Shown: one piece after another, positions 21,994 to 31,073 of the stretch
Numbering within the stretch: position 1 is the stretch's first letter
How the letters are laid out: each line of letters opens with the position of its first letter
Origin: Euryarchaeota archaeon UBA181
GTDB taxonomy: Archaea; Thermoplasmatota; Poseidoniia; Poseidoniales; Thalassarchaeaceae
Assembly: GCA_002496725.1 (NCBI GenBank)
Contig: DALI01000034.1
Coordinates: forward strand, 1 to 41,682
DNA: 41,682 nucleotides
Direction of reading: 5' to 3'
Made by a program: the position numbers and the translations under genes
Notes under the pieces: generated by a model
What the model saw: the letters and a program-made list of their open reading frames with translations, nothing else
Told to the model about the DNA's origin: nothing
Database searches by the model: none

Positions 21994-23574
21994 ATGCACA
22001 ACATCGTTGAACAGAGCGTGGCTGATGTGTACGGAGAAGCTGTTGATGTTATCTCCCCACGAGTTCGTAAACTCAATGACGAGCTTGTTAACACGTCAGG
22101 AGAGTTCGTGCTTTACTGGATGACATCTACAAGGAGATATCATTACAATGCTGCCTTAGACAGGGCAATAGAGATTAGTTTAGAGCTAGATAAACCATTA
22201 TTGGTCATTGAATGCATCTCGACACGGCACGAGTGGTCCTCTGAGAGGATCCTTACATTCGTAGTCCAGGGAATGGTCGATAACAAGTCCATATTTGGTG
22301 ATAATGGGATAACTTACATTCCTTGGATTGAGAATCACATTGACTCGGGAGATGGAATGTTGAAGAAGTTGTCAACTAAGGCGTGTGCTGTTATCATCGA
22401 TGACTACCCCACATATCTTCCACGTTGGGTAATGGAAAGAGCTAGTCGGTCTTGTAAAGTCACTGTGGAGGCTGTTGATTCAAACGGAATTATTCCAATG
22501 AGTTATGCTGATGATGCTCACAAGACTGCTTACTCATTCAGGAAGCACGTTCAGAGAAGCCTCCATGCGGCTTTGTCAACGTTCCCTAACGAGGATCCCA
22601 TGAAAGATATCGATGTGGACATAGAAATGGACATGTCTAGGTTCTCGGAAATTGTGAAAGAGTTGGAATTAGAATTTCCGCCGCTAGAATGGATATGGAG
22701 AGTAGCAGAAGGAGGGAGTGTCGGAAAGAAAGCTATGGCTCCGCTTGAGATAGATCATGACGTTTTCCCGGTCGAGTCAGTAAGAGGAGGGTTTTTCGAT
22801 GCGGCATCGAGATTGGGTAATTTCTTGGATAATAGACTGGAGAAATACTCTGAAGGAAGAAATGATGCTGATAACCCAGCAGTCAGCGGCCTATCTCCCT
22901 GGTTGCATTTCGGACACATCTCTTCATTTAGAATCGTAAAGTCAGTACTACAAAGAGGGAATTGGACATATGACTCAGTGTGCATAGAAGATACAGGAAG
23001 AGGGTCGAGAGCTGGTTGGTGGGGGCTTTCGGAGTCTTCTGAGTCATTCCTCGATCAGATCATCACCTGGAGAGAGCTTGGATTCAACTTTGCTCACTTC
23101 AGAAGAGACCACGATAGCCTCGATTCAATTCCTCGATGGGCTAAGAAGACGTTGAATGAACACAGGGACGATGAGAGAGTAAATTATACATTTGAAGAAA
23201 TTGAAGGGGCCAAGACTGATGATATAGTTTGGAACTCGGCACAGAGACAGCTCTTGAGAACCGGTCACATGCACAATTACCTTAGAATGCTCTGGGGAAA
23301 GAGAATACTGGAATGGTCTCCTGATCCAGAGACAGCTGCTGACTGGATGATAAGAATCAATGACAGATGGGCTCTAGATGGCAGAGATCCTAACTCTTAC
23401 ACTGGCATATTCTGGGTATTGGGGAGGCATGATAGGGCATGGGGTCCAGAAAGACCGATATTTGGAAAGATTCGCTACATGTCATCTGCTAACACCAAGC
23501 GGAAGCTCAAGCTAGATGGTTACCTTTCGAGATGGGCAGAAGACGCGCCTATTCCAAAAAGTCCGCCAAGGTGA
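21994..23574 (+). CDS. phr: class II CPD photolyase
   Basis: A 526-residue DNA photolyase repairing cyclobutane pyrimidine dimers with FADH- and blue light. The N-terminal antenna domain begins VLYWMTSTRRYHYNAALDRA. The FAD-binding domain shows LSPWLHFGHISSF, FLDQIITWRELGFNFAHF, LRMLWGKRILEWSPDP and DRWALDGRDPNSYTGIFW, then GPERPIFGKIRYMS. These are class II signatures rather than class I/CPD or cryptochrome. It is slightly longer than usual because of about 25 N-terminal residues. It heads the plus-strand half of the photoprotection region and diverges from ribA. Confidence 0.95.
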   Translation: MHNIVEQSVADVYGEAVDVISPRVRKLNDELVNTSGEFVLYWMTSTRRYHYNAALDRAIEISLELDKPLLVIECISTRHEWSSERILTFVVQGMVDNKSIFGDNGITYIPWIENHIDSGDGMLKKLSTKACAVIIDDYPTYLPRWVMERASRSCKVTVEAVDSNGIIPMSYADDAHKTAYSFRKHVQRSLHAALSTFPNEDPMKDIDVDIEMDMSRFSEIVKELELEFPPLEWIWRVAEGGSVGKKAMAPLEIDHDVFPVESVRGGFFDAASRLGNFLDNRLEKYSEGRNDADNPAVSGLSPWLHFGHISSFRIVKSVLQRGNWTYDSVCIEDTGRGSRAGWWGLSESSESFLDQIITWRELGFNFAHFRRDHDSLDSIPRWAKKTLNEHRDDERVNYTFEEIEGAKTDDIVWNSAQRQLLRTGHMHNYLRMLWGKRILEWSPDPETAADWMIRINDRWALDGRDPNSYTGIFWVLGRHDRAWGPERPIFGKIRYMSSANTKRKLKLDGYLSRWAEDAPIPKSPPR

Positions 23575-23578
23575 TTGA

Positions 23579-24976
23579 ATGTACAAATACACACACGAAA
23601 CTGTAGTAGATGCGGATATTGATTCGACATTCGAGTGGTTCGAACACGAGGGGTCATTCAGAAGACTGATGCCTCCATGGGAAGTAGCTGAAGAGGTAAG
23701 AGCAGATGATTCTCTCGAGGTTGGGTCTCAGAGGGTCTTTCGTTTTCCCGCTCCGGGAGCGCCATTTCTGAAGATGACTTGGGTTGCTGAGCATACCGCC
23801 TACAGGCCACCTCATCATTTTGCTGACACAATGGTCAAGGGGCCGTTTTGGTCTTGGAATCATAATCATGATCTAATTGAATCCGGAGGAAAAACTACAG
23901 TAAAAGACGAGGTGACATATCAGGTACCCTTCGGGCCCTTGGGAAATCTAGCTGATAGTATTCTTGGAGGATGGCTAGTAAAGAGTAGAATCTCAAAAAT
24001 GTTCAGGGCGAGGGAGCTTAGACTACAAAGGGACATGAAGGAGCATTCAAAATTCTCACATGAAGAGAGGAAGAAAATTCTGGTTGCAGGGTCATCTGGC
24101 CTGATAGGTACTCAGCTAGTTGCCTTCTTGGACACCGGTGGGCATGACGTTTGGAGATTAGTGAGAAGACCAGTTAAGGAAGGTACTAAGGAGTTGTTCT
24201 GGAAGCCTGATGAAGGAATTCTTAATCCCTCAGATATTGAGGGCTTTGACGTTATTATTCATCTGGGTGGTGCAGGAATAGGCGATAAAAGATGGAGTAA
24301 AAAAAGGAAGGCTTTGATTATCGACTCTAGGAGAGATTCAACCCTGTTGCTTTCGGATACGATGTCTAAACTGGATAAGAAGCCAGAGGCATTCATCGTG
24401 GCTAGTGCTATTGGTTACTACGGAAATCGTGGTGATGAAGAGCTTACGGAAGATAGTTCACCTGGGAGTGGATTTCTAACTGATACTGTAATTCAATGGG
24501 AGTCTTATGCTGATTCAGCCAAGGAATCTGGAATTAGGGTTGTCAATACTCGTAATGGGATCGTACTATCTGCCGCAGGTGGCGCACTTGGAAGAATGCT
24601 CTTACCATGGAAAATGGGTGGGGGAGGCCCATTAGCAGGGGGAAAGCAATGGATGTCATGGATCTCACTGGATGATGAGATTTACGCAATACATCACCTG
24701 ATGATGAATCGGGATTGTGTGGGCGCCTACAATCTTACTGCTCCCAATCCTTGCAAGCAGAAGGTTTTCTCCAAGACTCTTGGAAGAGTCCTCAGAAGAC
24801 CAGCTTTCGCTCCAATTCCCGGGATTAGCATGAAGATACTATTTGGGGAGCTCGCTGGACCGCTTCTAATAGAGGGGCAGAGAGTTCTACCAAGTAGATT
24901 ACAGAGTTCGGGTTATGAATTCCTCCACAAAGACCTTGAGTCCGCCCTTAGAGACTCACTTGGTATTTGGAGGTAG
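23579..24976 (+). CDS. SRPBCC domain fused to TIGR01777-like SDR epimerase
   Basis: A 465-residue fusion. Residues 1-150 are a START/SRPBCC-type lipid-binding domain (VVDADIDSTFEWFEHEGSFR, FWSWNHNHDLIE). Residues 165-465 are an atypical short-chain dehydrogenase of the TIGR01777/YfcH group: NAD(P) loop VAGSSGLIGTQL, VIIHLGGAGIGDKRW, ASAIGYYGNRG, where the Tyr may be catalytic, TRNGIVLSAAGGAL, and C-terminal LPSRLQSSGYEF. The natural substrate of the family is not established. A GGTGAT Shine-Dalgarno lies just before ATG 23579, 4 nt after the photolyase stop. Such SDRs recur next to photolyase genes in bacteria. Confidence 0.9.
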   Translation: MYKYTHETVVDADIDSTFEWFEHEGSFRRLMPPWEVAEEVRADDSLEVGSQRVFRFPAPGAPFLKMTWVAEHTAYRPPHHFADTMVKGPFWSWNHNHDLIESGGKTTVKDEVTYQVPFGPLGNLADSILGGWLVKSRISKMFRARELRLQRDMKEHSKFSHEERKKILVAGSSGLIGTQLVAFLDTGGHDVWRLVRRPVKEGTKELFWKPDEGILNPSDIEGFDVIIHLGGAGIGDKRWSKKRKALIIDSRRDSTLLLSDTMSKLDKKPEAFIVASAIGYYGNRGDEELTEDSSPGSGFLTDTVIQWESYADSAKESGIRVVNTRNGIVLSAAGGALGRMLLPWKMGGGGPLAGGKQWMSWISLDDEIYAIHHLMMNRDCVGAYNLTAPNPCKQKVFSKTLGRVLRRPAFAPIPGISMKILFGELAGPLLIEGQRVLPSRLQSSGYEFLHKDLESALRDSLGIWR

Positions 24977-24980
24977 TTCG

Positions 24981-25346
24981 GTGGACTCGTCTGTAGAAAA
25001 AATAAGAAATATTTCACAAACAGGAATGAAGAATCGTCGTAATATTGGTCTTTTTCTATTTCTAATAGCCATTCTTTGTGTGATTTTCTTTCCTCTTGAC
25101 AGCCAGTCAGTATTGGGAATATGTATTCTTTTTGGACTATTCACCGGAGGTACCCTGACTCTGTTGGAATCTAGAACTCAGGTATGCGTCTATCATGGTT
25201 TTCAAGGAACTCACGAATCTTCTTCGGGAATGAAGAAGCATGATGATGTGGCTGTATCAGAAGCCTGTAGGAGAAAGAGTGGTTTGATAATTATCCAAAG
25301 CGTGATATCAGGCTTGCTGCTTACCTTGATTTCTTACATGTTGTAG
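24981..25346 (+). CDS. small membrane protein of unknown function
   Basis: About 121 residues with three hydrophobic segments: FLFLIAILCVIFFPL (about 25-40), VLGICILFGLFTGGTLTLL (about 45-65) and a C-terminal LIIIQSVISGLLLTLISYML. The hydrophilic middle is CVYHGFQGTHESSSG, KKHDDVAVSEACRRK. The start is taken as GTG 24981, preceded by GGAGGT, 4 nt after the SDR gene; ATG 25026 also fits. It continues the photolyase transcript. Its end overlaps the convergent RND gene by 13 bp. No family recognised. Confidence 0.7.
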   Translation: MDSSVEKIRNISQTGMKNRRNIGLFLFLIAILCVIFFPLDSQSVLGICILFGLFTGGTLTLLESRTQVCVYHGFQGTHESSSGMKKHDDVAVSEACRRKSGLIIIQSVISGLLLTLISYML

Positions 25347-28300
25347 GTTTTGGATCTATGGAACATCCCAATTAGAGCTGGTGCGATGACCATGCTTGCA
25401 ATCAATGACAGGACAATCATTATCGCGCAAAATAATCCGAAGGTTGAGAAGAAACCCATCTTGGACTGGTTGATTACCATGAAGCCAGCAAAATCGGATA
25501 GTGCTGAACCAAAGAGTGCTAGACCCGAAGCACCTCCAACGACCGCAATAGAATCTAACTGTGACTTTCCTTCTTCTATCTCTTCTCGATATCTCTCGAT
25601 AAGATGAATCACGTAGTCTACTCCTACTCCCAAAGAGATCGCGGCAATTGAAACGGTGACCATGTTCAACCCATATCCAAACAAATCGACTAATGCATAC
25701 AGCCAAATGATCATTATGAATATGGGAGTAGTGGTTATTCCGGCATAAATGAATGATGTGGTGCCGAATGTCAGAGACATAATTAGTGCTAAAGCGACGA
25801 AGTGTAAGAGATAACCCTCTCCTAGTAATATTAGTGAGATTATCGCGAAAATTATGATATTGAAAAGTATTAGAGGGGCTTTTTCACGAATGGTAGAAAT
25901 GTTTCTTCTTATCCTCTGAATAGTGGTGCCGCTGTCTCTGAATCCCCACCATAGTGTGATGAAGCAAAGAAACACACCGAGGATAATCGTGTCCTGTAAG
26001 TCATCCTGCATAGAATTGGCTGCAACGAATCTGACCACTGGCTCACCTGTGGGTATTGCCCATGATATAGGATAGCTTTCGTTGATGAATGCGCTATCTA
26101 GTGATCCTCTATCCCTGAGAAGACTGGTGGATAGATTCTGTAGAGGTTCCATATCATTCTGCAATTGCTCCAATGCTGGCTCTACCAATGCGAATTGCTC
26201 TGGACTAGATATTCCGAATCTTAGTGTTGCTCTGGGGTATAGGGGAGCTTCTCCTGATTCAGTCAACCACGGCTTATCATAGTCCAGCTTTCCTTCCACT
26301 TGTAGAAACTCTCCAACTATGCTCGCTGAAAGAGCTGGGTATCCACCACTAGCTGGTACTCCTCTAGTCATCATGAACCCATAAAGAAACTCAAGTGATT
26401 TACTATCATTAGTTGAGGGTATGAATATGAATTCAAAGTTCCTATTTGGAATGACAACGGTCTCACAGCCAATTCCTCCATCATTGGAACTAAAATTCCA
26501 ACCAGCCTGCTCGAAGGGAGTCTGGTCCCAAGCCATAGCCGCTCTGAGATACCATAGCATCTGATCTACTGCCAGAAGCTCTACTTCGCCATCTGGGGAT
26601 CTGGTTAACTGGTTGGGATCTTCTGGCCCGTGTGAATTCATATTTTCTCTTAATTCTTCTATCGAGCCCAGAATTCTTGGGTTAGTCATATTGCCTTCTA
26701 GAAGGATGTAAGCAGGTTCTCCCTCATCGCTGAATCTCTGATTGATTAGCCCCACTCCGACTGCTAGATCCGACTCCTCCTCAACAAAGTCCTCGACTTG
26801 GAAATCTCCTTCCAGGGATGTCATCATTGGCACAGCTGACATGGTTATTAGAAGGACTGCGATGATGACCAAGGGGTACATCTTGAATGATTTGGTAGTT
26901 ATCGATGAAAGCCAAGATTTTGGAATCATGTGAATCTTGTCGGGATCTTCATCAAGGAGTTTACCTCTTGATTCCAACCAGCTATCAATGTCCAGTCTAG
27001 CAAGTGGTACCCAGAGTCCAGTTAGGAAAAAGGCACACATGACGCCTATTCCAGCTTCGATACCGAATGATCTGAGTGCGGCTATGCTAGATGTGAGATT
27101 GGCAGAGAAAGCAACTATGGTCGTAACCGAGGTAAGCATAACTGCAAGTCCTACTTTACTTATTGAGACATGACATGAATCCTCTATGGATTTCCCTAAG
27201 CGTCTCTCCTCCTTGTACCTATGAAGAGAGTGGAGGCTGTCATCAATCTCTAGAGCTAGAATAAGAATGGGAAGAAGATTTGAGAATTGGGATCTGAATA
27301 TGAATTCAAATCCGGTCTTCTGACCGAAAATCATGGCCCATCCTATGAGTCCGTACATCCAAACCAGTGAGACCATGAGACTTGTGGAAACGATAGCGAC
27401 ATCAGAAATCCTCCTCAGATTTATCCAAAGCAGGGCCACTACGATAATTGACATCGCTACGAGCAGGTATGCGCTAGAGAGAAGTTCACGATTGATTTCG
27501 ACATTTATTCCCTCGGCGAACATTAGGGTCACTATGTGTTGATCTGTCTCCCTCAAATCTTCCTCTATTGCCAAATACAGCCATTCGACCGAGCAAAGTG
27601 ACTGATTGTTCTGCTCCCTTTCCTCACAGTATTCGAAAGAGTGTCGGATTGGATCCGTTACTAAGGTCAGTCCCTCTCTTTGGTATCCAAATTCTATTGT
27701 TGCATTTTTCCATGAAAAGGTCCACCCTCTTTCCTGCATCTCTGCTCTATCTAGATTGACTATCAGCCAAGCAGAAGAGGCTGACCATCTGCCTTTCTCC
27801 CATTCCTCGGACACAAGGTTACCATTCTCTCCAACGGTGTGATTTATGGGACCTATGACTGAGCTACTGGGATCTGGTGTGAACGCTCTATCGTTGGATA
27901 AGAATCTCAAAAATGAGCCGTTGCTACTGTTCGCCATCCTATGTGCCGCTAGATCGATATGTTCCTGAGTGACCGTTGGATCATCGAAAGTTAGGCATTC
28001 TAGTATTCCGCAGTCCGTCCAGTTTGTCGGAGCTGGGTCCATTGACTCATCGAGATCTAGCGTCAGAGCCAATTTGTATGGATTTATTCTAGGCTGAGTC
28101 AGAGATGAGTTACCAGACATGAATGACCTGAAGTCTGAAGCGAGATCGAGCATCCCTATTGCAGGATCGCCTGAAATCTCAGAGGCGATGGGCAGAAAGA
28201 ATTGTGAAACGTTATGATTTCTGAGAGTGTCTGCGTTGATGTCTATTTCTCTCAATACAGTAAGATTCAGAATTCCACCCTTCAGAGTCTCTGATCCGGA

Positions 28301-28594
28301 GTTCTTACCAGTATAATCGGCGATCATGGAGACATCAGAATCTGGATTGCCAAATTCAGCCCCATCTCTGACAAAAACTCCGAAGCCCCAGATATTTCCA
28401 GCTGCGGTAAACTCCTCCCTGAAAACTAGATTCGCGTCTAGCTCAGGGGATTCCATATCATACGATTCTATGTCTATAGGCTCAAACGTTGCCATAACGC
28501 CTGGAACCATTAGGATTGAGAATATAACAGCCGAAACGTGTATTTTCTTTCTTCGGGGAATTAGATACTCGGCGACCCGGGAGAAGTCACGCAC
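25334..28594 (-). CDS. RND/MMPL superfamily exporter
   Basis: A 1086-residue RND-type membrane protein with the family's two-fold layout: helix 1 at about 18-35, an extracytoplasmic domain of about 340 residues, a helix bundle from about 374 to 530 including a sterol-sensing-like segment, a short cytoplasmic stretch, another helix (LVIIAVLLITMSAVPMMTS), a second external domain, and a last bundle of five helices. Acidic EIDDSLHSLHRY in the first bundle and GVGVDYVIHLIERYREE in the second match conserved RND/SSD helices. The start is GTG 28594, with a TATA-like AAATATAA about 22 nt upstream. It resembles HpnN/MmpL-type lipid exporters; the substrate is unknown. Confidence 0.88.
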   Translation of the reverse strand: MRDFSRVAEYLIPRRKKIHVSAVIFSILMVPGVMATFEPIDIESYDMESPELDANLVFREEFTAAGNIWGFGVFVRDGAEFGNPDSDVSMIADYTGKNSGSETLKGGILNLTVLREIDINADTLRNHNVSQFFLPIASEISGDPAIGMLDLASDFRSFMSGNSSLTQPRINPYKLALTLDLDESMDPAPTNWTDCGILECLTFDDPTVTQEHIDLAAHRMANSSNGSFLRFLSNDRAFTPDPSSSVIGPINHTVGENGNLVSEEWEKGRWSASSAWLIVNLDRAEMQERGWTFSWKNATIEFGYQREGLTLVTDPIRHSFEYCEEREQNNQSLCSVEWLYLAIEEDLRETDQHIVTLMFAEGINVEINRELLSSAYLLVAMSIIVVALLWINLRRISDVAIVSTSLMVSLVWMYGLIGWAMIFGQKTGFEFIFRSQFSNLLPILILALEIDDSLHSLHRYKEERRLGKSIEDSCHVSISKVGLAVMLTSVTTIVAFSANLTSSIAALRSFGIEAGIGVMCAFFLTGLWVPLARLDIDSWLESRGKLLDEDPDKIHMIPKSWLSSITTKSFKMYPLVIIAVLLITMSAVPMMTSLEGDFQVEDFVEEESDLAVGVGLINQRFSDEGEPAYILLEGNMTNPRILGSIEELRENMNSHGPEDPNQLTRSPDGEVELLAVDQMLWYLRAAMAWDQTPFEQAGWNFSSNDGGIGCETVVIPNRNFEFIFIPSTNDSKSLEFLYGFMMTRGVPASGGYPALSASIVGEFLQVEGKLDYDKPWLTESGEAPLYPRATLRFGISSPEQFALVEPALEQLQNDMEPLQNLSTSLLRDRGSLDSAFINESYPISWAIPTGEPVVRFVAANSMQDDLQDTIILGVFLCFITLWWGFRDSGTTIQRIRRNISTIREKAPLILFNIIIFAIISLILLGEGYLLHFVALALIMSLTFGTTSFIYAGITTTPIFIMIIWLYALVDLFGYGLNMVTVSIAAISLGVGVDYVIHLIERYREEIEEGKSQLDSIAVVGGASGLALFGSALSDFAGFMVINQSKMGFFSTFGLFCAIMIVLSLIASMVIAPALIGMFHRSKTYNM

Positions 28595-28611
28595 GTTGAT
28601 TCCCTACTGAG

Positions 28612-28619
28612 CTTATATT
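28612..28619 (-). promoter_or_regulatory. TATA-like box for the RND exporter
   Basis: AAATATAA on the minus strand is centred about 22 nt before the GTG at 28594, in the 42-bp gap after the DnaJ stop. The spacing suggests leaderless transcription from a GTG start and a promoter separate from dnaJ. Confidence 0.45.
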
Positions 28620-28636
28620 TGACTGGTTGTGATGCC

Positions 28637-29605
28637 TCATAGCCCACAGTCTCTCAGCTGATTGAGGATATCTATCTGTTTTTCAGAGAGTTTGTCAGTT
28701 TCTTGGAGAACGAATTCGATATCGAGATCAGAACCTTGATGGCCATGCCCTTGTATCCTCCTTCTATCTCCTATCTTAGTTCTCTCTGGTACATCTATCT
28801 GAATTCTTTTTCCCATGGGCGTGGTAATCCTTACATTGCCTCCCAGGAGAAGGGTTGAGATTGGTACGGGGGCCTCTTGGATCAATCTACCATCTTCCCA
28901 CCTTCTACCTTCCTGAGCATCCAGTCTGAGAGTTATCAATAGATCTCCAGGTTCTCCCTGTGGATGTTCATGACCCATTCCCCGGAGTCTCAACTGTTGA
29001 CCATGTACGGCTCTTGGTGGGACCTTGACATTGATGTTACTACCTCTGGTCTCCACTCCTGCGCCATTGCATTTGGTGCAAGACCTAGATGTTCCAAAAC
29101 TGGCTCCTTTGCACTTCTCACACCTCTTCATCCTCCGATGTGAGAAATTGATTTCAGTACCGCTTGTAGCTTGTTCGAGAGTGACATCTAGACCTGCCTC
29201 GATATCAGTTCCACGGGTTTTGTGCCCCTTAGCTTGTGAATTGGGGTGGCCCCCAGATCTGGATCGTTCATTATTTGGGCCAAAATCCATCTCGGCATTT
29301 CCCCTGCCACCCATGAACTGAGAAATTATATCGCCTAAATCAAAGCTTGAGGAGGATCCTGGAAATGATCCCCTTCCTCTAAACATATCTTCCATTCTTC
29401 TCTGTTGATCCCAATCCCTTCTAGCCTCAATTGAACCAATTAATTCATATGCATTTTGAATAGATTTGAATCTCTCTTCAGCGGCTGTGTCATTGGGATT
29501 TCTATCTGGATGATACTGTCTCGCGAGCTTTCTGTAAGCCCTCTTGATTTCTGCATCGGAAGAATCCTTTGAGACACCGAGAGCTCGATAAGGATCCTCC
29601 GCCAT
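28637..29605 (-). CDS. DnaJ-family cochaperone with reduced zinc domain
   Basis: A 322-residue DnaJ. The J domain at 1-70 has YHPDRNPND with the HPD loop that stimulates DnaK. A Gly/Ser/Phe-rich linker follows. The zinc region has just two CxxCxG repeats (CEKCKGAS and CTKCNGAG) about eight residues apart, against four in type I DnaJ, so one zinc site is predicted. The C-terminal peptide-binding domains contain PPRAVHGQQLRLRGMGHEHPQG and the typical ISTLLLGGNVRITTPMG. No dnaK or grpE lies in the window. Confidence 0.88.
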   Translation of the reverse strand: MAEDPYRALGVSKDSSDAEIKRAYRKLARQYHPDRNPNDTAAEERFKSIQNAYELIGSIEARRDWDQQRRMEDMFRGRGSFPGSSSSFDLGDIISQFMGGRGNAEMDFGPNNERSRSGGHPNSQAKGHKTRGTDIEAGLDVTLEQATSGTEINFSHRRMKRCEKCKGASFGTSRSCTKCNGAGVETRGSNINVKVPPRAVHGQQLRLRGMGHEHPQGEPGDLLITLRLDAQEGRRWEDGRLIQEAPVPISTLLLGGNVRITTPMGKRIQIDVPERTKIGDRRRIQGHGHQGSDLDIEFVLQETDKLSEKQIDILNQLRDCGL

Positions 29606-29644
29606 CGGACTAGGTCGGTGTGACGTATGCCTTCAACCTGCTGA

Positions 29645-30289
29645 GTGATTTATCGATGTGATAATGTGATTGTAGGTTGTGCGATAGCTATGGCAGTGGG
29701 TTGGGCCGTATTCAGAAACTATGTTGGGCACGCGAAGGAGATAAAGGGAGACGTCACAGATTATCCCAGATTTTTTCTAATGCCCCCTACTTCACATGTC
29801 GAGTCTGATATAGATGGAAATAATGTGATTTCATTGCGTGCGGACGAACATGTAGACTACGAAGTTGAGATGGTTATCAGACTGGGTGAGAATCTGGAAC
29901 CAGTTGAGATGTGCATAGGTTGCGATACCACTAACAGGACTCGGCAGACCCTGGCTAAGGAGAAGGGTTGGCCTTGGCTGGAGGGCAAGGGTTTCGAAGG
30001 CTCTGGAGTTCTTGGGACTTGGGCTCCTTGGGATCCAAGGATAATGGAGATCTGTCTATCTTTGAATGGTGAGACCAAGCAACTGGCTACCACTGATCTA
30101 ATGGTTCATTCATTTGAATCCATAATGAGTCACCTTGGAAACTGGTATGGGCTTAGTCCGGGAGATTTGATTTGGACGGGGACCCCTGAGGGAGTGGGGG
30201 CAATGATCGTAGGAGACAAAATAGAAGCTTGGATGAAAAATTTAGAAGGAGAGGTAGTAAGTTCTCTCAGTGCTGTGTGTATAATTTAG
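29645..30289 (+). CDS. fumarylacetoacetate hydrolase (FAH) family protein
   Basis: A 214-residue FAH-fold metal-dependent enzyme (hydrolase, isomerase or decarboxylase of beta-keto acids). Characteristic pieces are YEVEMVIRLG with an acidic metal ligand, CDTTNRTRQT, GWPWLEGKGFEGSGVLG, and TGTPEGVGAMIVGD. It is a compact, single-domain version. It diverges from dnaJ with 39 bp between starts and begins with GTG 29645; a slightly later start is possible. The reaction is not predictable; fumarylpyruvate or acylpyruvate hydrolysis or oxaloacetate decarboxylation are usual. Confidence 0.85.
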   Translation: MIYRCDNVIVGCAIAMAVGWAVFRNYVGHAKEIKGDVTDYPRFFLMPPTSHVESDIDGNNVISLRADEHVDYEVEMVIRLGENLEPVEMCIGCDTTNRTRQTLAKEKGWPWLEGKGFEGSGVLGTWAPWDPRIMEICLSLNGETKQLATTDLMVHSFESIMSHLGNWYGLSPGDLIWTGTPEGVGAMIVGDKIEAWMKNLEGEVVSSLSAVCII

Positions 30290-30329
30290 CAGTAGTTTAA
30301 TTGATAAGGTTAGATATAATCGGAAAATC

Positions 30330-31040
30330 ATGGATGTAGAGTATGAATTCAGACCGGCCTTCACGCTGATGACCGCAAATCTAGGACCGGGGGAGTCTCT
30401 GAAAGTCGAGCCGGGCGCCATGGTAGCCCAGTCAAGAGGGGTGGATATGAAAACAGGCATGGGCTCTGGCGGAGGAATCGGAGGATTTCTCAAGAGTATG
30501 ACAAAATCTATGTTTGGTGGGGAGTCTTTCTTCGTAAACAATTACACTGCTGGCTCTTTTGGGGGATGGATCTCTCTGGCCCCTTCTGCCCCTGGAGATA
30601 TAATGGAATTTGACCTGTCTCCAGGAGATGAGTTTTTCATGCAAGGTGGTTCTTTCATGGCCTGCACACCGAGTGTTGACACCGATACCAAGTTTCAAGG
30701 AGCAAAGTCTCTTTTCTCAAGAGAGGGGGCTTTCTTTCTGAGAGCTTCCTGCCCGAGAGGAGTTCCTGGAAAGGTATTCTATACATCATATGGTGCTATC
30801 AAAGAGATTGCTGTAGATCAGAATAACCCAGTAATCGTCGATAATGGACATGTTGTTGCATTTACAGGAGGACTCAGTTATCGAGGTACCAAAGTAGGTG
30901 GAATGGGCTCAGCTCTTCTTGGAGGAGAAGGAATAGTTCTGGAATTCAACGGCAACGGTAAGGTCTGGATCCAAACTAGGAACCTAGAGAGCTTAGCGAC
31001 TAGGATGATTCCTTTCCTACCTACTGCAAGAAGCAACTAG
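30330..31040 (+). CDS. AIM24 / TIGR00266 family protein
   Basis: A 236-residue all-beta protein of the AIM24/TIGR00266 family. It shows LGPGESLKVEPGAMVAQS, a Gly-rich loop (GMGSGGGIGGFLKSM), the signature GGESFFVNNYTA, then FMQGGSFMAC and a C-terminal GEGIVLEFNGNGKVWIQTRN. In yeast Aim24 is a mitochondrial protein; the prokaryotic role is unknown. AT-rich TTTAATTG lies about 30 nt before the ATG, so it may have its own promoter. The deaminase gene follows 33 nt later. Confidence 0.88.
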   Translation: MDVEYEFRPAFTLMTANLGPGESLKVEPGAMVAQSRGVDMKTGMGSGGGIGGFLKSMTKSMFGGESFFVNNYTAGSFGGWISLAPSAPGDIMEFDLSPGDEFFMQGGSFMACTPSVDTDTKFQGAKSLFSREGAFFLRASCPRGVPGKVFYTSYGAIKEIAVDQNNPVIVDNGHVVAFTGGLSYRGTKVGGMGSALLGGEGIVLEFNGNGKVWIQTRNLESLATRMIPFLPTARSN

Positions 31041-31073
31041 TCATGAGAACCTTGAGGTGTAATATCCTCTGGG

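Noticed and set aside
15804..25346. Proteorhodopsin or carotene cleavage gene in the pigment region
   Set aside because: No seven-helix opsin with a Schiff-base lysine and no Brp/Blh-like protein is encoded here; the ABA4-like protein is too small and has only four helices.
30432..30698. Minus-strand 88-residue ORF
   Set aside because: Antisense to the well-supported AIM24-like gene; no domain features.
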